Assembly: GCA_001898225.1 (NCBI GenBank)
Contig: MKTJ01000077.1
Span: 504,352 to 568,351, forward strand
DNA length: 64,000 nt
Direction: 5' to 3'
Origin: Chloroflexi bacterium 54-19
GTDB lineage: Bacteria; Chloroflexota; Chloroflexia; Chloroheliales; Chloroheliaceae
Part shown: positions 1-8,442 of the stretch, one piece after another
How the letters are laid out: each line of letters opens with the position of its first letter
Numbering within the stretch: the stretch's first letter is position 1
Made by a program: the position numbers and the translations under genes
The notes under the pieces: model-generated
What the model was told of the DNA's origin: nothing
Seen by the model: only the letters and a program-made list of their open reading frames with translations
Database searches by the model: none

Positions 1-208
1 CAACCAGGTTGGCGCTGTTTAACCCGGCGGCGTGGGTAACCGCTACCGGCTCTACGACCGAGAGGGTGGCAAAAGTGGAGACGAGCAAAGCCACTACCAC
101 CAGAATATTAAGCCCTTTGGGCTGGCGGTTGAAAAAACCGCCGGCCCGTTTTGGCTGGGGCAAAATTAAACCCGTCCAATTGTTTTGAACGGCGTTACTA
201 TATTTCAC
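1..208 (-). CDS. N-terminus of a secreted protein (partial)
   Basis: Open frame read leftward from a GTG at 206-208 and running off the window edge. The first ~30 residues are polar with several Lys/Arg, then comes a hydrophobic stretch (LNILVVVALLVSTFATLSVV) followed by AVTHAAGLN, which looks like a signal peptide with an AxA-like cleavage site. A purine-rich AAAGGA lies about 11 bases before the GTG. The mature part is outside the window, so no function can be given. It is probably an exported or surface protein; the extended, charged N-region before the hydrophobic core is longer than average. Confidence 0.55.
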   Translation of the reverse strand, partial: MKYSNAVQNNWTGLILPQPKRAGGFFNRQPKGLNILVVVALLVSTFATLSVVEPVAVTHAAGLNSANLV

Positions 209-695
209 GGTTCCAGCAGTCCTTTCTTCTGTTTATCAAGCAATTTGGAAAGTTGAACAATCCAAAAACGCGAGCAGATAAAAACTGGCACACGAAAAGT
301 TTGTAAGGGATACCTGTTAACTAAATAAAACAGAAATTAAAAAGTGGCCTGGCGAAGGGTGAAGATATTCTCTACCTGTTTTTATTTATTTCCCAGATAA
401 TAAACTAAATTTTAATTTTTTGCAGGGTATATTTCCTGAATTGTATGAGTTTTACCGATTTTTATTTACCAACCCTGATGCTAAAAAACCTCAAAACAAT
501 GTTCGAGCGGTCTTTGTTAAAGCGATTTTTTAACATTCCATTTCTGAACCGACTAATCTTAACCAATAGCTTTTAATAAGATTTAAAATTGTCGTTAACC
601 TTGTGTTAAATGGAGATTTCCAGGGTTGCTAAAATAACGGATGGATAGGGAAAATAATCCAGGGGGAATTTTATAAAAAGGTTTAAATTGAAACC
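209..695. other. AT-rich intergenic region, no gene seen
   Basis: About 490 bases between the start of the leftward secreted-protein gene and the 3' end of the TetR gene. It is markedly AT-rich, with stops in all frames. It should hold the promoter and 5' leader of the leftward gene, but no convincing -35/-10 pair or structured RNA was recognised. Confidence 0.5.
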
Positions 696-1289
696 CTAAC
701 CCGTAACAATGGTAAGCAGTCTTACCGCTTCGATAATATTCGCACGTAGTTTGGTGGGGTCTTGCAGGGCAGAAGGTTCAAGTTGTTGCCCGTAGGGGTT
801 GGAAGCCGACCAGGCGTTAGCCATGGTCATAACCATAATCAGGATAAAGCCGGGTGGAAAGTTAGGGTTAACCAGTCCGCTCTCCTGGGCCTGGCGGATT
901 TCCTCGACCTTACCGCTATGTACGCCCAACCGGTCCGGGGTGACAGCCTGTTGTTCCAGGTTGGTCCAGGCCACCAAACGCATCAAGTCAGGATGGGCCA
1001 GGGTGTAGTCGAAGACGCGCCCCGCATAACCGGGGAGGTCAGAGGGATTGAAGGCAATTTCCTGGTAGAGCCGCAAGAGGTTTTTTTGCAGGACGGTTGT
1101 AAACAGGTTTTCTTTGCTCTCGAAATAGATATAGATTAAGTTTTTGTTGCAGCCCGCTTCCCGGGCGATCCGGTCGACCCTGGCCCCGGCTACCCCGTAG
1201 GCCGAGAATTCGGCCAGGGCCGCCTCCAATATTCTCTCGCGGGTGGCTTCGGCGTTTTGCATGTTTCTAAGGACCCTCACTTTTAACAT
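696..1289 (-). CDS. TetR/AcrR family transcriptional repressor
   Basis: Predicted DNA-binding repressor of about 190 residues, the usual TetR size. The N-terminal helix-turn-helix is clear: TRERILEAALAEFSAYGVAGARVDRIAREAGCNKNLIYIYFESKENLF, with the typical recognition-helix pattern ending in YxYFxSKExL. The remainder is a helical ligand-binding/dimerisation domain with no recognisable effector signature. The frame opens at 1289, but an in-frame ATG at 1262 (starting MQNAEATRER) matches the family's usual N-terminus and may be the true start. The gene is divergent from an aldo/keto reductase, and the spacer carries palindromes ACTAACC-GGTTAGT that are good candidates for its operators. It therefore probably represses itself and the reductase. 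The inducing ligand is unknown. Confidence 0.9.
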   Translation of the reverse strand: MLKVRVLRNMQNAEATRERILEAALAEFSAYGVAGARVDRIAREAGCNKNLIYIYFESKENLFTTVLQKNLLRLYQEIAFNPSDLPGYAGRVFDYTLAHPDLMRLVAWTNLEQQAVTPDRLGVHSGKVEEIRQAQESGLVNPNFPPGFILIMVMTMANAWSASNPYGQQLEPSALQDPTKLRANIIEAVRLLTIVTG

Positions 1290-1321
1290 CGCAATTTTAT
1301 TTGACCTTATTATACCACTTG

Positions 1322-1384
1322 ACTAACCGGTTAGTTCGTGATAGTTTATAACTAACCAGTTAGTTAGTAATTTGACTAACCAAT
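1322..1384. promoter_or_regulatory. Paired palindromic operators for the adjacent TetR regulator
   Basis: ACTAACCGGTTAGT at 1322-1335 is a perfect 14-bp palindrome. AACTAACCAGTTAGTT at 1350-1365 is a near copy (same arms, altered centre). A half-site ACTAACC follows at 1374-1380. The two palindrome centres are 29 bp apart, close to three helical turns. Their position in the divergent spacer between tetR and the reductase fits autoregulatory TetR operators. Confidence 0.7.
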
Positions 1385-1446
1385 GGGGCTCAATAATAAG
1401 GCATTAAAGAATTGAAAGAGATTATTTAAAAGAAAGGTTTTAAGAA

Positions 1447-2325
1447 ATGGCAACAACAATTCCCGGCGGCAGTCTGACCCTGGCCCCGGACCTCACGCTC
1501 AGCCGAATGGGTTTTGGCGCTATGCAACTGGCCGGACCGGGCGTATTTGGGCCGCCCAAAGACAAGAAGGAAGCTCAAGCGGTCCTGCGAGAGGTCGTAG
1601 AGCAGGGAGTGACCCATATTGATACCAGCGATTTCTATGGCCCTTACACCGTCAATGAACTTATCCGCGAGACCCTTTATCCTTACCCGGCGAATTTACA
1701 TATCGTGACCAAAGTAGGGGCACTGCGTGGGCCTGATGCTTCTTGGATACCGGCCCATTCCCGCCAGCAGTTAATCCAGGCGGTCCATGACAACCTGCGG
1801 CACCTGGGGCTGGATGTGCTTGAGGTGGTGAACCTGCGGGTCGGTGCTCATGAAGAACCTACCCCCGGCTCGATAGCCGATAAGTTCGAGGTACTGGCCG
1901 AATTACAGCAGCAGGGGTTAATCAGGCACCTGGGGTTGAGCGGGGTGAACTCCGAGCAACTCAGCGAGGCCCAGGCTATTGCGCCCGTGGTAACCGTCCA
2001 GAACCTTTATAATATTGCCCGGCGCGTGGATGAGCCGTTGGTGAAGCGTTCCGCCCGCGAAGGAATCGGCTACACCCCCTTCTTCCCCCTGGGTGGTTTC
2101 TCGCCCCTGCAATCCGAAGTACTCGATGGGGTAGCGGCTCGGTTGGGTCTGACCTCGCAGACAGTCGCCCTGGCCTGGCTGTTGCAGCATTCGCCTACCA
2201 TCCTTTTGATACCGGGAACCTCATCCCTGGATCACCTGCGGGAAAACCTGGCGGCGGCTAGTGTGACCCTCCCCGCCGAGGCCATCGCGGAACTGGACCG
2301 CATTGGGAGCCCCGCTACTGCTTGA
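1447..2325 (+). CDS. Aldo/keto reductase
   Basis: NAD(P)H-dependent oxidoreductase of the aldo/keto reductase superfamily (TIM barrel), 292 residues, cytoplasmic. Catalytic residues are visible: Asp59 in THIDTSDFYG, Tyr64 and Lys89 in HIVTKVG. The fourth position has DVLEVVNLRVGAH, the VVNLR form seen in the YdbC-like branch rather than the LxxIHW of classical members. The C-terminal cofactor-binding segment LIPGTSSLDHLRENL is present. It starts at an ATG preceded by AAAGG. It is divergent from the TetR gene and probably under its control, so a detoxification role for reactive carbonyls is likely, but the substrate cannot be read from sequence. A bidirectional terminator hairpin follows. Confidence 0.9.
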   Translation: MATTIPGGSLTLAPDLTLSRMGFGAMQLAGPGVFGPPKDKKEAQAVLREVVEQGVTHIDTSDFYGPYTVNELIRETLYPYPANLHIVTKVGALRGPDASWIPAHSRQQLIQAVHDNLRHLGLDVLEVVNLRVGAHEEPTPGSIADKFEVLAELQQQGLIRHLGLSGVNSEQLSEAQAIAPVVTVQNLYNIARRVDEPLVKRSAREGIGYTPFFPLGGFSPLQSEVLDGVAARLGLTSQTVALAWLLQHSPTILLIPGTSSLDHLRENLAAASVTLPAEAIAELDRIGSPATA

Positions 2326-2355
2326 ATCCTGGATTGACCTGAATAATCCGCAACC

Positions 2356-2400
2356 AAAATAGGCCCGGTATAACTATATCAGTCACGCCGGACCTATTTT
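2356..2400. terminator. Bidirectional rho-independent terminator
   Basis: AAAATAGG-C-CCGG at 2356-2368 pairs with CCGG-A-CCTATTTT at 2388-2400. The A-rich 5' flank and T-rich 3' flank make it usable from both sides. It lies between the convergent reductase and the leftward WxL cassette. Confidence 0.8.
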
Positions 2401-2411
2401 AATAGGCCTTC

Positions 2412-4295
2412 TCAGGCTACATCTCCGCTAACGACTTCGACATTCAAGCTAAGCTTGTAGCTACCGGCAGGGATGCCAGGTGGAATTACCAGTTGGGTTT
2501 CGAAGGTCAGGGTGGTCTCGCCGGTCCCGGTACCGGGCGCCGCCAAAAAGATGGTGTCGGTATTAACCGGGAAAGTCATCGGGTACGCCAGGCTGTTAAC
2601 CGGGGCTATGCCATTATTGGAAACCAACTGGACATTCTGGATGGTGTGATTAGTGGCCGGTATCGAAGCCGACCCGGAACTTAACACCGTGCTGCGCGCC
2701 ACAAGCCGCCAGCCCGCCGGGTTTGTGCCAGTAACTTTAATTCCTACCTTGAAAGATGATTTCAAGATCAAGGTTTTACCGTTGAGTTTGCCGGTATAGT
2801 TAAAGTTGGTGGGCTGCTGCGAGATGACCACAGTGTCTGCCACGTAGATGAAAGCGTCGGCTAATGATGCCAACCCGCCCCCATTTTTAACAACGATTGA
2901 GATAGTCCCGGCCTGTTGCGGGGCGGTTACTATCGTTAGCCGGGTAGGGCTGTTAACTACTACTGAGGCCGGGGGTAACCCGCCAAAAGTCACTTCCGTA
3001 TCCGGTGAGAAATTACTTCCGGTGATGACAACGGTTGTGCCACCTTCTACAGTCCCCTGGGCCGGACTAACCCCGATAATGGTCGGTGCTCCTTCGACCG
3101 GGACTGTTGGTGAAGGGCTGGGACTTAAAGCCGGGGTCGGGGTCGGGGTCGGCGCGACAATAGCGGTAGGCGTAGCCGTAAGTTCAGGTGTGGGGGATGG
3201 GATTACAATGGCGGTCGCAGTGGCGTCTAAATCCGGGGTCGCGCTAACCGCGGCTGCCTCAATGGTTCCGGTCGGCGGAATAACCGTAACGGTTGCCGCC
3301 AGGGTTGAAGGGGCCGGACTGGAATTGGCCGGGGTCACTGACGGTGCCAAAGCAACGGTTGGGCTTGGTGTAACGGTAGCCTGTTCCGCCGTTGTGGGAA
3401 CCGTAGTCGGGCTACTTGACGGCCTGACTGTGGGCGTATTTACCGGGGTTGGGCTGTTTTCCCCAGGTGTTGCAGTCGGGATTACCGTGGAGGTCGGCTC
3501 CGGTGTCATCGAGTCTTCTGGCGTCACGGTCGGTGTAACAACCGGACCATTAGTTGAGGCTGGGGTGGCGGTAAGCGCGGCTTCGGTTGGGGTTGCGGTA
3601 GCTGGCTCCAGGGTTGGGGTTGCGGTAGTTTGCTCCAGGGTTGGTGAAAGCACCGGAGTGCTTCCAGGCGTGTTGGTCAGGGTTGCTTCCGGTGTAGTCG
3701 TCATTGTAACAGGAGCCGTGGTTGGTTCAGGTGTAACACTAACGCCGGAAGTTGTCGTGGGTTCCCCACTGTTAGAAGTGGTGGTAGGCGGTTGGGTTGT
3801 TTCACTGGTCCCGGTTGGAGTTGCCGCCAGTGTGGTCGGGCTGGTGGTAGCGTTAGGGGTAGGAAAAGGGACGCTGGTTGGGGTTGCCGTGGTTACATAA
3901 GTAAACCCGTTATCTAGCGCCCCGGCTTTATCCTCGGTGATGACCACGACTTTAACCGCCCCTGCCTGGCCCGGTGGAATTACCGCCGCAATCTGGCTAT
4001 CGCTGACGGTGGTAAAGCTCTTAACGTTGACACCTCCAAAAGTGACGGCAATAACGTTTGTAAAATTGATTCCACTGATGTTTACTTGCAAATTTCCTTC
4101 GGTCGGGCCGGTAGAAGGTTGCACCTTATCAATGACAGGGTCATTAACTGTGGCTGTAATCTCTATGCTCGCTTCCACATCCGAGGCTTTGAAAGCCCCG
4201 GACTGAATTGTTACAACGGCTACCAGGACCACGAACCAGATAGCTACTTTTAACCACCTAACGGCTATTTTCTGAAAAATCTTTGACTTAAACAT
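2412..4295 (-). CDS. Large surface protein: IPT/TIG domains, Thr/Pro linker, WxL-like C-terminus
   Basis: Secreted or surface protein of 627 residues. An N-terminal hydrophobic segment (about 13-33) acts as signal/anchor. Residues ~51-133 form an IPT/TIG domain (VIDKVQPSTGPTEGNLQVNISGxNF...VTFGG). Residues ~134-400 are an extended Thr/Pro/Ser linker of TPT/ATPT repeats. Residues ~401-488 are a second IPT/TIG domain (TIIGVSPAQGTVEGGTTVVITGSNF). The last ~135 residues resemble the small WxL protein encoded at 5541-6113: a WxL motif (Trp529-Arg-Leu531), then AYPMTFP and a beta-rich end ESQxVIPPGIPAGSYKLSLN-like. It is third in a leftward cassette, 15 bases after the DUF916-like gene. In Firmicutes, WxL domains bind peptidoglycan or a DUF916 partner; the same role is inferred here. 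No catalytic motif is seen. Confidence 0.8.
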   Translation of the reverse strand: MFKSKIFQKIAVRWLKVAIWFVVLVAVVTIQSGAFKASDVEASIEITATVNDPVIDKVQPSTGPTEGNLQVNISGINFTNVIAVTFGGVNVKSFTTVSDSQIAAVIPPGQAGAVKVVVITEDKAGALDNGFTYVTTATPTSVPFPTPNATTSPTTLAATPTGTSETTQPPTTTSNSGEPTTTSGVSVTPEPTTAPVTMTTTPEATLTNTPGSTPVLSPTLEQTTATPTLEPATATPTEAALTATPASTNGPVVTPTVTPEDSMTPEPTSTVIPTATPGENSPTPVNTPTVRPSSSPTTVPTTAEQATVTPSPTVALAPSVTPANSSPAPSTLAATVTVIPPTGTIEAAAVSATPDLDATATAIVIPSPTPELTATPTAIVAPTPTPTPALSPSPSPTVPVEGAPTIIGVSPAQGTVEGGTTVVITGSNFSPDTEVTFGGLPPASVVVNSPTRLTIVTAPQQAGTISIVVKNGGGLASLADAFIYVADTVVISQQPTNFNYTGKLNGKTLILKSSFKVGIKVTGTNPAGWRLVARSTVLSSGSASIPATNHTIQNVQLVSNNGIAPVNSLAYPMTFPVNTDTIFLAAPGTGTGETTLTFETQLVIPPGIPAGSYKLSLNVEVVSGDVA

Positions 4296-4310
4296 AGTGG
4301 AACCCGCTTA

Positions 4311-5405
4311 TTAACCCAGGGGTTTTGCTTTACCCCGTTTCATCAACATAAATCCGCCCAGGCCAAGCCCGCCTATGACTAGCATTGCGCCAAACCCAAT
4401 CAGTATTCCTAATAACATCGAACTGTTATCGGTACTGGCCGCGACTGTTGTCGCAACAGTGGCCGGGGTCGGGGAGGCAACTACCTTGCCGATAACGGGC
4501 AAAGCCTGGCTGGCTGCCGGGGCTTTGATTTCAATCGTGCTATCGTAAACCGCCGGGTTGGAATTGCCAAAGTCCAGGGAAGCGTGAACTTTATAAGTCC
4601 CGGCGGTAAGATTGCCGATTTCAACCGGGTAAGTGATATTGTTTCCGGGCAGAATGTTATTGAGGGCAACCGGGGCATTTAAGGTGACTTTGCCGGTTGC
4701 ATCGGTGAAGGTAACTTCGCCTTTTGGCTGAACCATGGTGTTACCGTTATTTTTTAGGTCGATGGACAGGTTCTTTTGACCGTTGGTCTCGTTAAGTTTG
4801 GCTCCGGTAATCGCCAGGGAAAGAATAGGGGCGGCATCACCTACGTTTACCTGGACCGCTGTTAGGGCCCTGGTAACGGTTTTGACCGACATACTGGCCT
4901 GGTTTTGGTTGGTAGCTGTAGTTCCTGAGTTAGAATCGTTGACGAGTTGAGCTGCAATACCACCCAGGTGCTGCCCGTTACCGGCTTCTTTAGGGACATT
5001 TATAGTAAAGGGAACAGTCAGTTGAGTTTTTGCGGGCAACTCCACCGCGGTGTTACTGATGGCAACCCAGGCCCCAACGTCCGTAGGCTTGCTGGCCTGG
5101 GAATAGTAGCTAATTCCACCGGTGTCCCCGTTCGTCGCATCTACCGCATAAAGGACCAGTTTTACCGGTACCGTGCCGGGATTGCTTACAATAACGGCGT
5201 CACTTATAGCCTCGCCGGGCTGGCCTTTAAGAATGAAGTAACCTTTCGAAGTGGCTGGGGTGCCTGGGGTGGCGGGTTTGATGCCGAATTTTGGGGCATC
5301 AGTCGAATTATCAGCAGCATGTGCGGCGGTAGTTGAAAAAATAATAGTTAATAATAGCGCAAGAATGACAGTTAGTTTTGAACCGGTTACCAACCTGGTA
5401 TTCAT
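4311..5405 (-). CDS. DUF916-like WxL-interacting surface protein with C-terminal TM anchor
   Basis: 364 residues. Signal peptide LTVILALLLTIIFSTTAAHA, then an Ig-like DUF916-type region: FGIKPATP...SKGYFILKGQPGEAISDAVIVSNPGTVPVKLVLYAVDA and FTINVPKEAGNGQHLGGIAAQLV. A second beta domain follows (LSIDLKNNGNTMVQPKGEVTFTDATGKV...LTAGTYKVHASLDFG). The C-terminus carries a hydrophobic helix (MLLGILIGFGAMLVIGGLGLGGFMLM) followed by KRGKAKPLG, a membrane anchor with a basic cytoplasmic tail. DUF916 proteins of Firmicutes bind WxL proteins at the cell wall. The gene sits between two WxL-like genes in one leftward cassette, which supports that assignment. Identification rests on domain pattern only; no alignment was run. 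Confidence 0.78.
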   Translation of the reverse strand: MNTRLVTGSKLTVILALLLTIIFSTTAAHAADNSTDAPKFGIKPATPGTPATSKGYFILKGQPGEAISDAVIVSNPGTVPVKLVLYAVDATNGDTGGISYYSQASKPTDVGAWVAISNTAVELPAKTQLTVPFTINVPKEAGNGQHLGGIAAQLVNDSNSGTTATNQNQASMSVKTVTRALTAVQVNVGDAAPILSLAITGAKLNETNGQKNLSIDLKNNGNTMVQPKGEVTFTDATGKVTLNAPVALNNILPGNNITYPVEIGNLTAGTYKVHASLDFGNSNPAVYDSTIEIKAPAASQALPVIGKVVASPTPATVATTVAASTDNSSMLLGILIGFGAMLVIGGLGLGGFMLMKRGKAKPLG

Positions 5406-5464
5406 ATAATTAAAATCCTCGTTACCTCTAAAACCTTTTTGTTGTACTTCCGAATTTTTATCCC

Positions 5465-5503
5465 AAAGAAGTCCCGGCTCCCCGCAGGGAGCCAGGACTC
5501 TTT
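5465..5503 (-). terminator. Hairpin between two surface-protein genes (attenuator candidate)
   Basis: GGCTCCC at 5476-5482 pairs with GGGAGCC at 5487-5493 around a 4-base loop, extended by GTCC/GGAC and AAAG/CTTT outer stems. On the minus strand no long U-tract follows directly, so it may be a leaky terminator or an mRNA-stabilising hairpin. It would let the upstream small WxL gene be expressed more than the two downstream genes. Confidence 0.5.
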
Positions 5504-5540
5504 CTACCGGGGACGTTTACAGTCAAGCCTGTTCAATCTA

Positions 5541-6113
5541 TTAGGCCGGACCGGCAACAAGCGAGATGGTCAGAGTGCCACTGTAGGTGCCAGCGTAGCT
5601 ATTTTTCGGCACACTCTGGGTAATGGTTACACCGTAAGAGTGAGAACCCTGGCCGGTGTTAACAGCGGCATTATAGAAGACCGTAGCGACACTTTCCGGG
5701 AAAGTATAAGGATAAGAGATGCTATTAGTGGCGGCAGTAGCCCCGCTGGTGTCAGTCACAGCAATGTCATTTGAAGTCAAAATCTGCGCGGCAGGTAAAG
5801 TGTGCGAGTTGGTATCTGCCAGGGGGGTCAAGATTGCGCTTAGCTTCCAACCGGCATTGGTGCCGCTCGGGTCGTCAACCCCAACTGTAAAGGTGCCGGT
5901 GGCGCTTTTGTCAGCCAAACCATCGAGGGTAACCCCGCTAAAAGAAAAATCGGTGGGAACGGTCAGGGTTAAATCACCACCGGACAGGTCAACCGTGCCG
6001 GTAGCAGCATTAGCGTGTTGGATACTGGCTAAGAAAACAGTAGAAATTATTGCGGCAACCATCAGGCTGGTCATCAGCTTGTTCAAGGTGCCTTTGCCAA
6101 AAAAAGTAGACAT
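5541..6113 (-). CDS. Small secreted WxL-domain-like protein
   Basis: 190 residues with a signal peptide (MTSLMVAAIISTVFLASIQHANA). The mature part is almost entirely a beta-rich WxL-like domain: GGDLTLTVPTDFSFSGVTLDG, then the WxL motif Trp89-Lys-Leu91 in GTNAGWKLSAI, SISYPYTFP and a C-terminal KNSYAGTYSGTLTISLVAG strand pair. It matches in layout the C-terminal ~135 residues of the 627-residue protein downstream. The second, distal WxL motif of many Firmicute members is not obvious. It is first gene of the cassette, with GGGAG about 12 bases before the ATG. It probably forms part of the cell envelope layer, anchored non-covalently via WxL/DUF916 contacts. Confidence 0.75.
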   Translation of the reverse strand: MSTFFGKGTLNKLMTSLMVAAIISTVFLASIQHANAATGTVDLSGGDLTLTVPTDFSFSGVTLDGLADKSATGTFTVGVDDPSGTNAGWKLSAILTPLADTNSHTLPAAQILTSNDIAVTDTSGATAATNSISYPYTFPESVATVFYNAAVNTGQGSHSYGVTITQSVPKNSYAGTYSGTLTISLVAGPA

Positions 6114-6694
6114 AGTTAATAAACTCCCATAAAATTAAGGATATTCATACAGCCAACAAATAAAATTTTGAAAAAGAAGGGAATGGGTAAAGCAAGGCCG
6201 CGTGGTCAGCTAAATCCTGTCAAACCCTGTATCACACTTTAGTCCAAGGTGGAATTGGTATTTTCCACTTTGAGGTTATAAGCCAGTTTATTGAAACACC
6301 GGATAAAATACACCTGTAATTTTTAGGGTTCTTCTTTCCGAGTTCCGATTTGTTACTTCTTATTCCCTCGAACAAATCCTCACTCACGAGCGGATTTCTT
6401 TTACTCTTCAATGATATATTCTTTATATTTCATTTGCATTACGCAGTAGCTTAAAAAAGGGGGACCATTTAGCTAAGTTTAGTAATAGTACTTCGAGTGA
6501 TTTAATACTAGGAAATTATGTTGAGGCTAAGTTATTTGGTTTTTGTAATATAGCCGTAAAGATTAAATTTTATTTAGGTTATTGGCATCTTACAAACTAA
6601 ATATTATAAGCAATCGGATAATTGCTAATCCGAAAATAAAAATCAATAAAATTGTCCTTTTGAGTGGTTTTTTCTCTTCAAAATATAACAAACG
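6114..6694. other. AT-rich spacer upstream of the WxL cassette
   Basis: About 580 bases with stops in all frames. The left end must contain the promoter and leader of the leftward WxL cassette. No convincing RNA structure or operator was recognised. The small open frame entering from 6582 overlaps the fetB terminator and is not considered a gene. Confidence 0.45.
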
Positions 6695-6725
6695 AAAGGG
6701 GCCGGGTCAGGCAGCCCGCCCCTTT
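6695..6725 (-). terminator. Terminator hairpin overlapping the fetB stop codon
   Basis: AAAGGGGCCGGG at 6695-6706 pairs with CCCGCCCCTTT at 6715-6725, with one bulged C. The stop codon of the leftward permease gene lies in the loop. A TTTCGTTTG tract follows on the minus strand. Confidence 0.65.
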
Positions 6726-7528
6726 TTAACGGATGGCACCGAGTTGCCAGGGCGCAACAAAAGCTGTTGGGCCGGAGAAAAGACCCGGCGTTGGACCAGC
6801 AAAACGCTCACAACGGAAGTCAGGCCCGATGACGCGAACATCATTGTAATGACGGCAAATTGGTAGACCGCCGCATAAACCGGATCGGCCCCGGCCACCA
6901 GCATCCCGCTCATCAGGCCGGGTATCCAGACAATTCCCAGGGAGCTAAGCTGGTCAATCCGGGGAATCAGGCTGCTATGGACCGCCGACTGAGTGTAAGG
7001 TTTCACGCATTCGTCAGGAGCGGCACCCAGGGCCAATCCCGCTTCGACCTGCCCGGTGTGAGACCTGAGGTCTGAGGCGAACCGTTCCAGGGCCTGGGCG
7101 CAGGTATTCATAGAATTGGCAATAAGCATGCTGCCGACCGGGATAACCGAGGTCAGGGCCGCGTCAATCACCCCTACCAGGACCATCAGCAAGATTACCA
7201 GCCCGGCCCCGAAACCGATACCGTAAAAGGATACCCAGATTGAACCCGCAATCCCCTTAACCCGCCGCCCAGCTATCACACTGGCCGTAATAATCATCCC
7301 TATCAAGACCGGCACCGCCACCAGTTCCGGCCCTTTTAGAAGCACCACCAATACCAATGCTACAATGACAATCTGGACGATACCGCGCACCAGGGCTATC
7401 CCCACTTCTTTTTCGAGGTGGATTTTCCACCACCGTCCCACCAGGGTCACCGCCACCGCCAGGACGACCGTGACCGCCGCCTGGGCTACGCCAAGCCAGA
7501 GCTGGTCCTTAAAAAATTCGTTAAGCAT
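6707..7528 (-). CDS. FetB-like ABC transporter permease (UPF0014 family)
   Basis: Integral membrane protein with about seven hydrophobic segments. It carries the UPF0014/FetB signature region IPVGSMLIANSMNTCAQALERFASDLRSHTGQVEAGLALGA and, later, PYTQSAVHSSLIPRIDQLSSLGIVWIPGLMSGMLVAGADPVYAAVYQ. In E. coli FetAB has been linked to iron export and oxidative-stress resistance; the same role is inferred. The frame extends to 7552, but the ATG at 7528 (MLNEFFKDQ) has GGAGGAG seven bases upstream and overlaps the ATP-binding gene's stop (ATGCTTAA). It is therefore the preferred start and implies translational coupling. Confidence 0.88.
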   Translation of the reverse strand: MLNEFFKDQLWLGVAQAAVTVVLAVAVTLVGRWWKIHLEKEVGIALVRGIVQIVIVALVLVVLLKGPELVAVPVLIGMIITASVIAGRRVKGIAGSIWVSFYGIGFGAGLVILLMVLVGVIDAALTSVIPVGSMLIANSMNTCAQALERFASDLRSHTGQVEAGLALGAAPDECVKPYTQSAVHSSLIPRIDQLSSLGIVWIPGLMSGMLVAGADPVYAAVYQFAVITMMFASSGLTSVVSVLLVQRRVFSPAQQLLLRPGNSVPSVKKGRAA

Positions 7529-8192
7529 GGACAATCTCCTCCACCGGACCAATTTTCACGAGCTGACCGGCTTCAAGTAACATCGAGCGTTTGGACAGCC
7601 GTAACGCCTGGGCCGGGTTATGGGTGATAATCAGACAGGTCAAGCCCTCGGCAGCGATAATCTCTCCTAGCAACTTCTCGACCTCGCCTTCGGCGGTCCG
7701 GTCCAGCGCCGAGGTCGGTTCGTCAAGCAATAAAACTTCCGGGCTATTCGCCAGGGTTCGGGCCAGGGAAACCCGCTGGGCTTCACCACCCGACAGTCGG
7801 GAGATGTCCCGGTCGGCGTAGCCATCCAGCCCGACCTGTGTTAAGAGATGGCGGAGGCGGGTATCTTCAAGTTCTTTCCCCTGCTGGAGTGGGCCAAACC
7901 GCAGATTATCCGCAACAGTTCCAGGGAATAGATAGGGCGCTTGCAAGACCATGCCGATACGCCGCCGGAGGTCCCTGGGTGAGATAGTTTTGTAGTCGGT
8001 GCCGTTCAAAAGGAGGGTACCGGTAGTCGGCTCGTCCAAACGGTTGAGCAGTCTCAAGAAGGAAGATTTTCCGGCCCCGCTCGGCCCAACAATCGAGAGT
8101 GTTTCGCCTCGTTCAACCTGGATAGAAATATCATTGACTAATTTTTTGGTGTCCACTTCCCTGCCCAGGTGGACCGTTTCAAGGATAACCAT
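7521..8192 (-). CDS. FetA-like ABC transporter ATP-binding protein
   Basis: Cytoplasmic ATPase subunit of 223 residues. Walker A is GPSGAGKS (about 36-43), the Q-loop is in GMVLQAPYLFPGTV, the signature motif is LSGGEAQRVSLART, Walker B/D-loop is VLLLDEPTSALD and the H-loop is CLIITHN. It is immediately upstream of, and overlaps by 8 bases, the UPF0014 permease, so the two form a two-gene exporter unit. The pairing with a FetB-type permease argues for metal (iron) export rather than nutrient uptake. No binding-protein gene is nearby, as expected for an exporter. Confidence 0.9.
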   Translation of the reverse strand: MVILETVHLGREVDTKKLVNDISIQVERGETLSIVGPSGAGKSSFLRLLNRLDEPTTGTLLLNGTDYKTISPRDLRRRIGMVLQAPYLFPGTVADNLRFGPLQQGKELEDTRLRHLLTQVGLDGYADRDISRLSGGEAQRVSLARTLANSPEVLLLDEPTSALDRTAEGEVEKLLGEIIAAEGLTCLIITHNPAQALRLSKRSMLLEAGQLVKIGPVEEIVHA

Positions 8193-8410
8193 TTTCCTCG
8201 CACTTCACTTCATCTTGATTTGAAACAGCTAAATACTGAACAACCAATTATCTTACATTTTGGTATGGACATCCAATCGCATTTTTAATGCCTGTCCTAC
8301 CGGGTTTGGGTTATTTCTTGGACCGGGTTTGGAAAAATGTCAAAAAAAGGGCTCCTGCTAAATCTGGCTTCCAATAAAGAAGAAAAATTTAACCGGCGCC
8401 CTAAGGTTGT

Positions 8411-8428
8411 CCCGGCTTTAGAGCCGGG
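8411..8428. terminator. Short GC hairpin after the enolase-superfamily gene
   Basis: CCCGGCT at 8411-8417 pairs with AGCCGGG at 8422-8428 around TTAG. It lies about 15 bases beyond the upstream-facing side of the leftward gene's stop. There is no strong U-tract on either strand, so terminator function is uncertain. Confidence 0.35.
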
Positions 8429-8442
8429 AGGCTTAAATATCG

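Noticed and set aside
2848..3900. Long rightward open frame of 350 codons
   Set aside because: It is antisense to the Thr/Pro-rich linker of the IPT/WxL protein. Its Val/Gly-rich low-complexity product is the expected reverse reading of ACN/CCN repeats.
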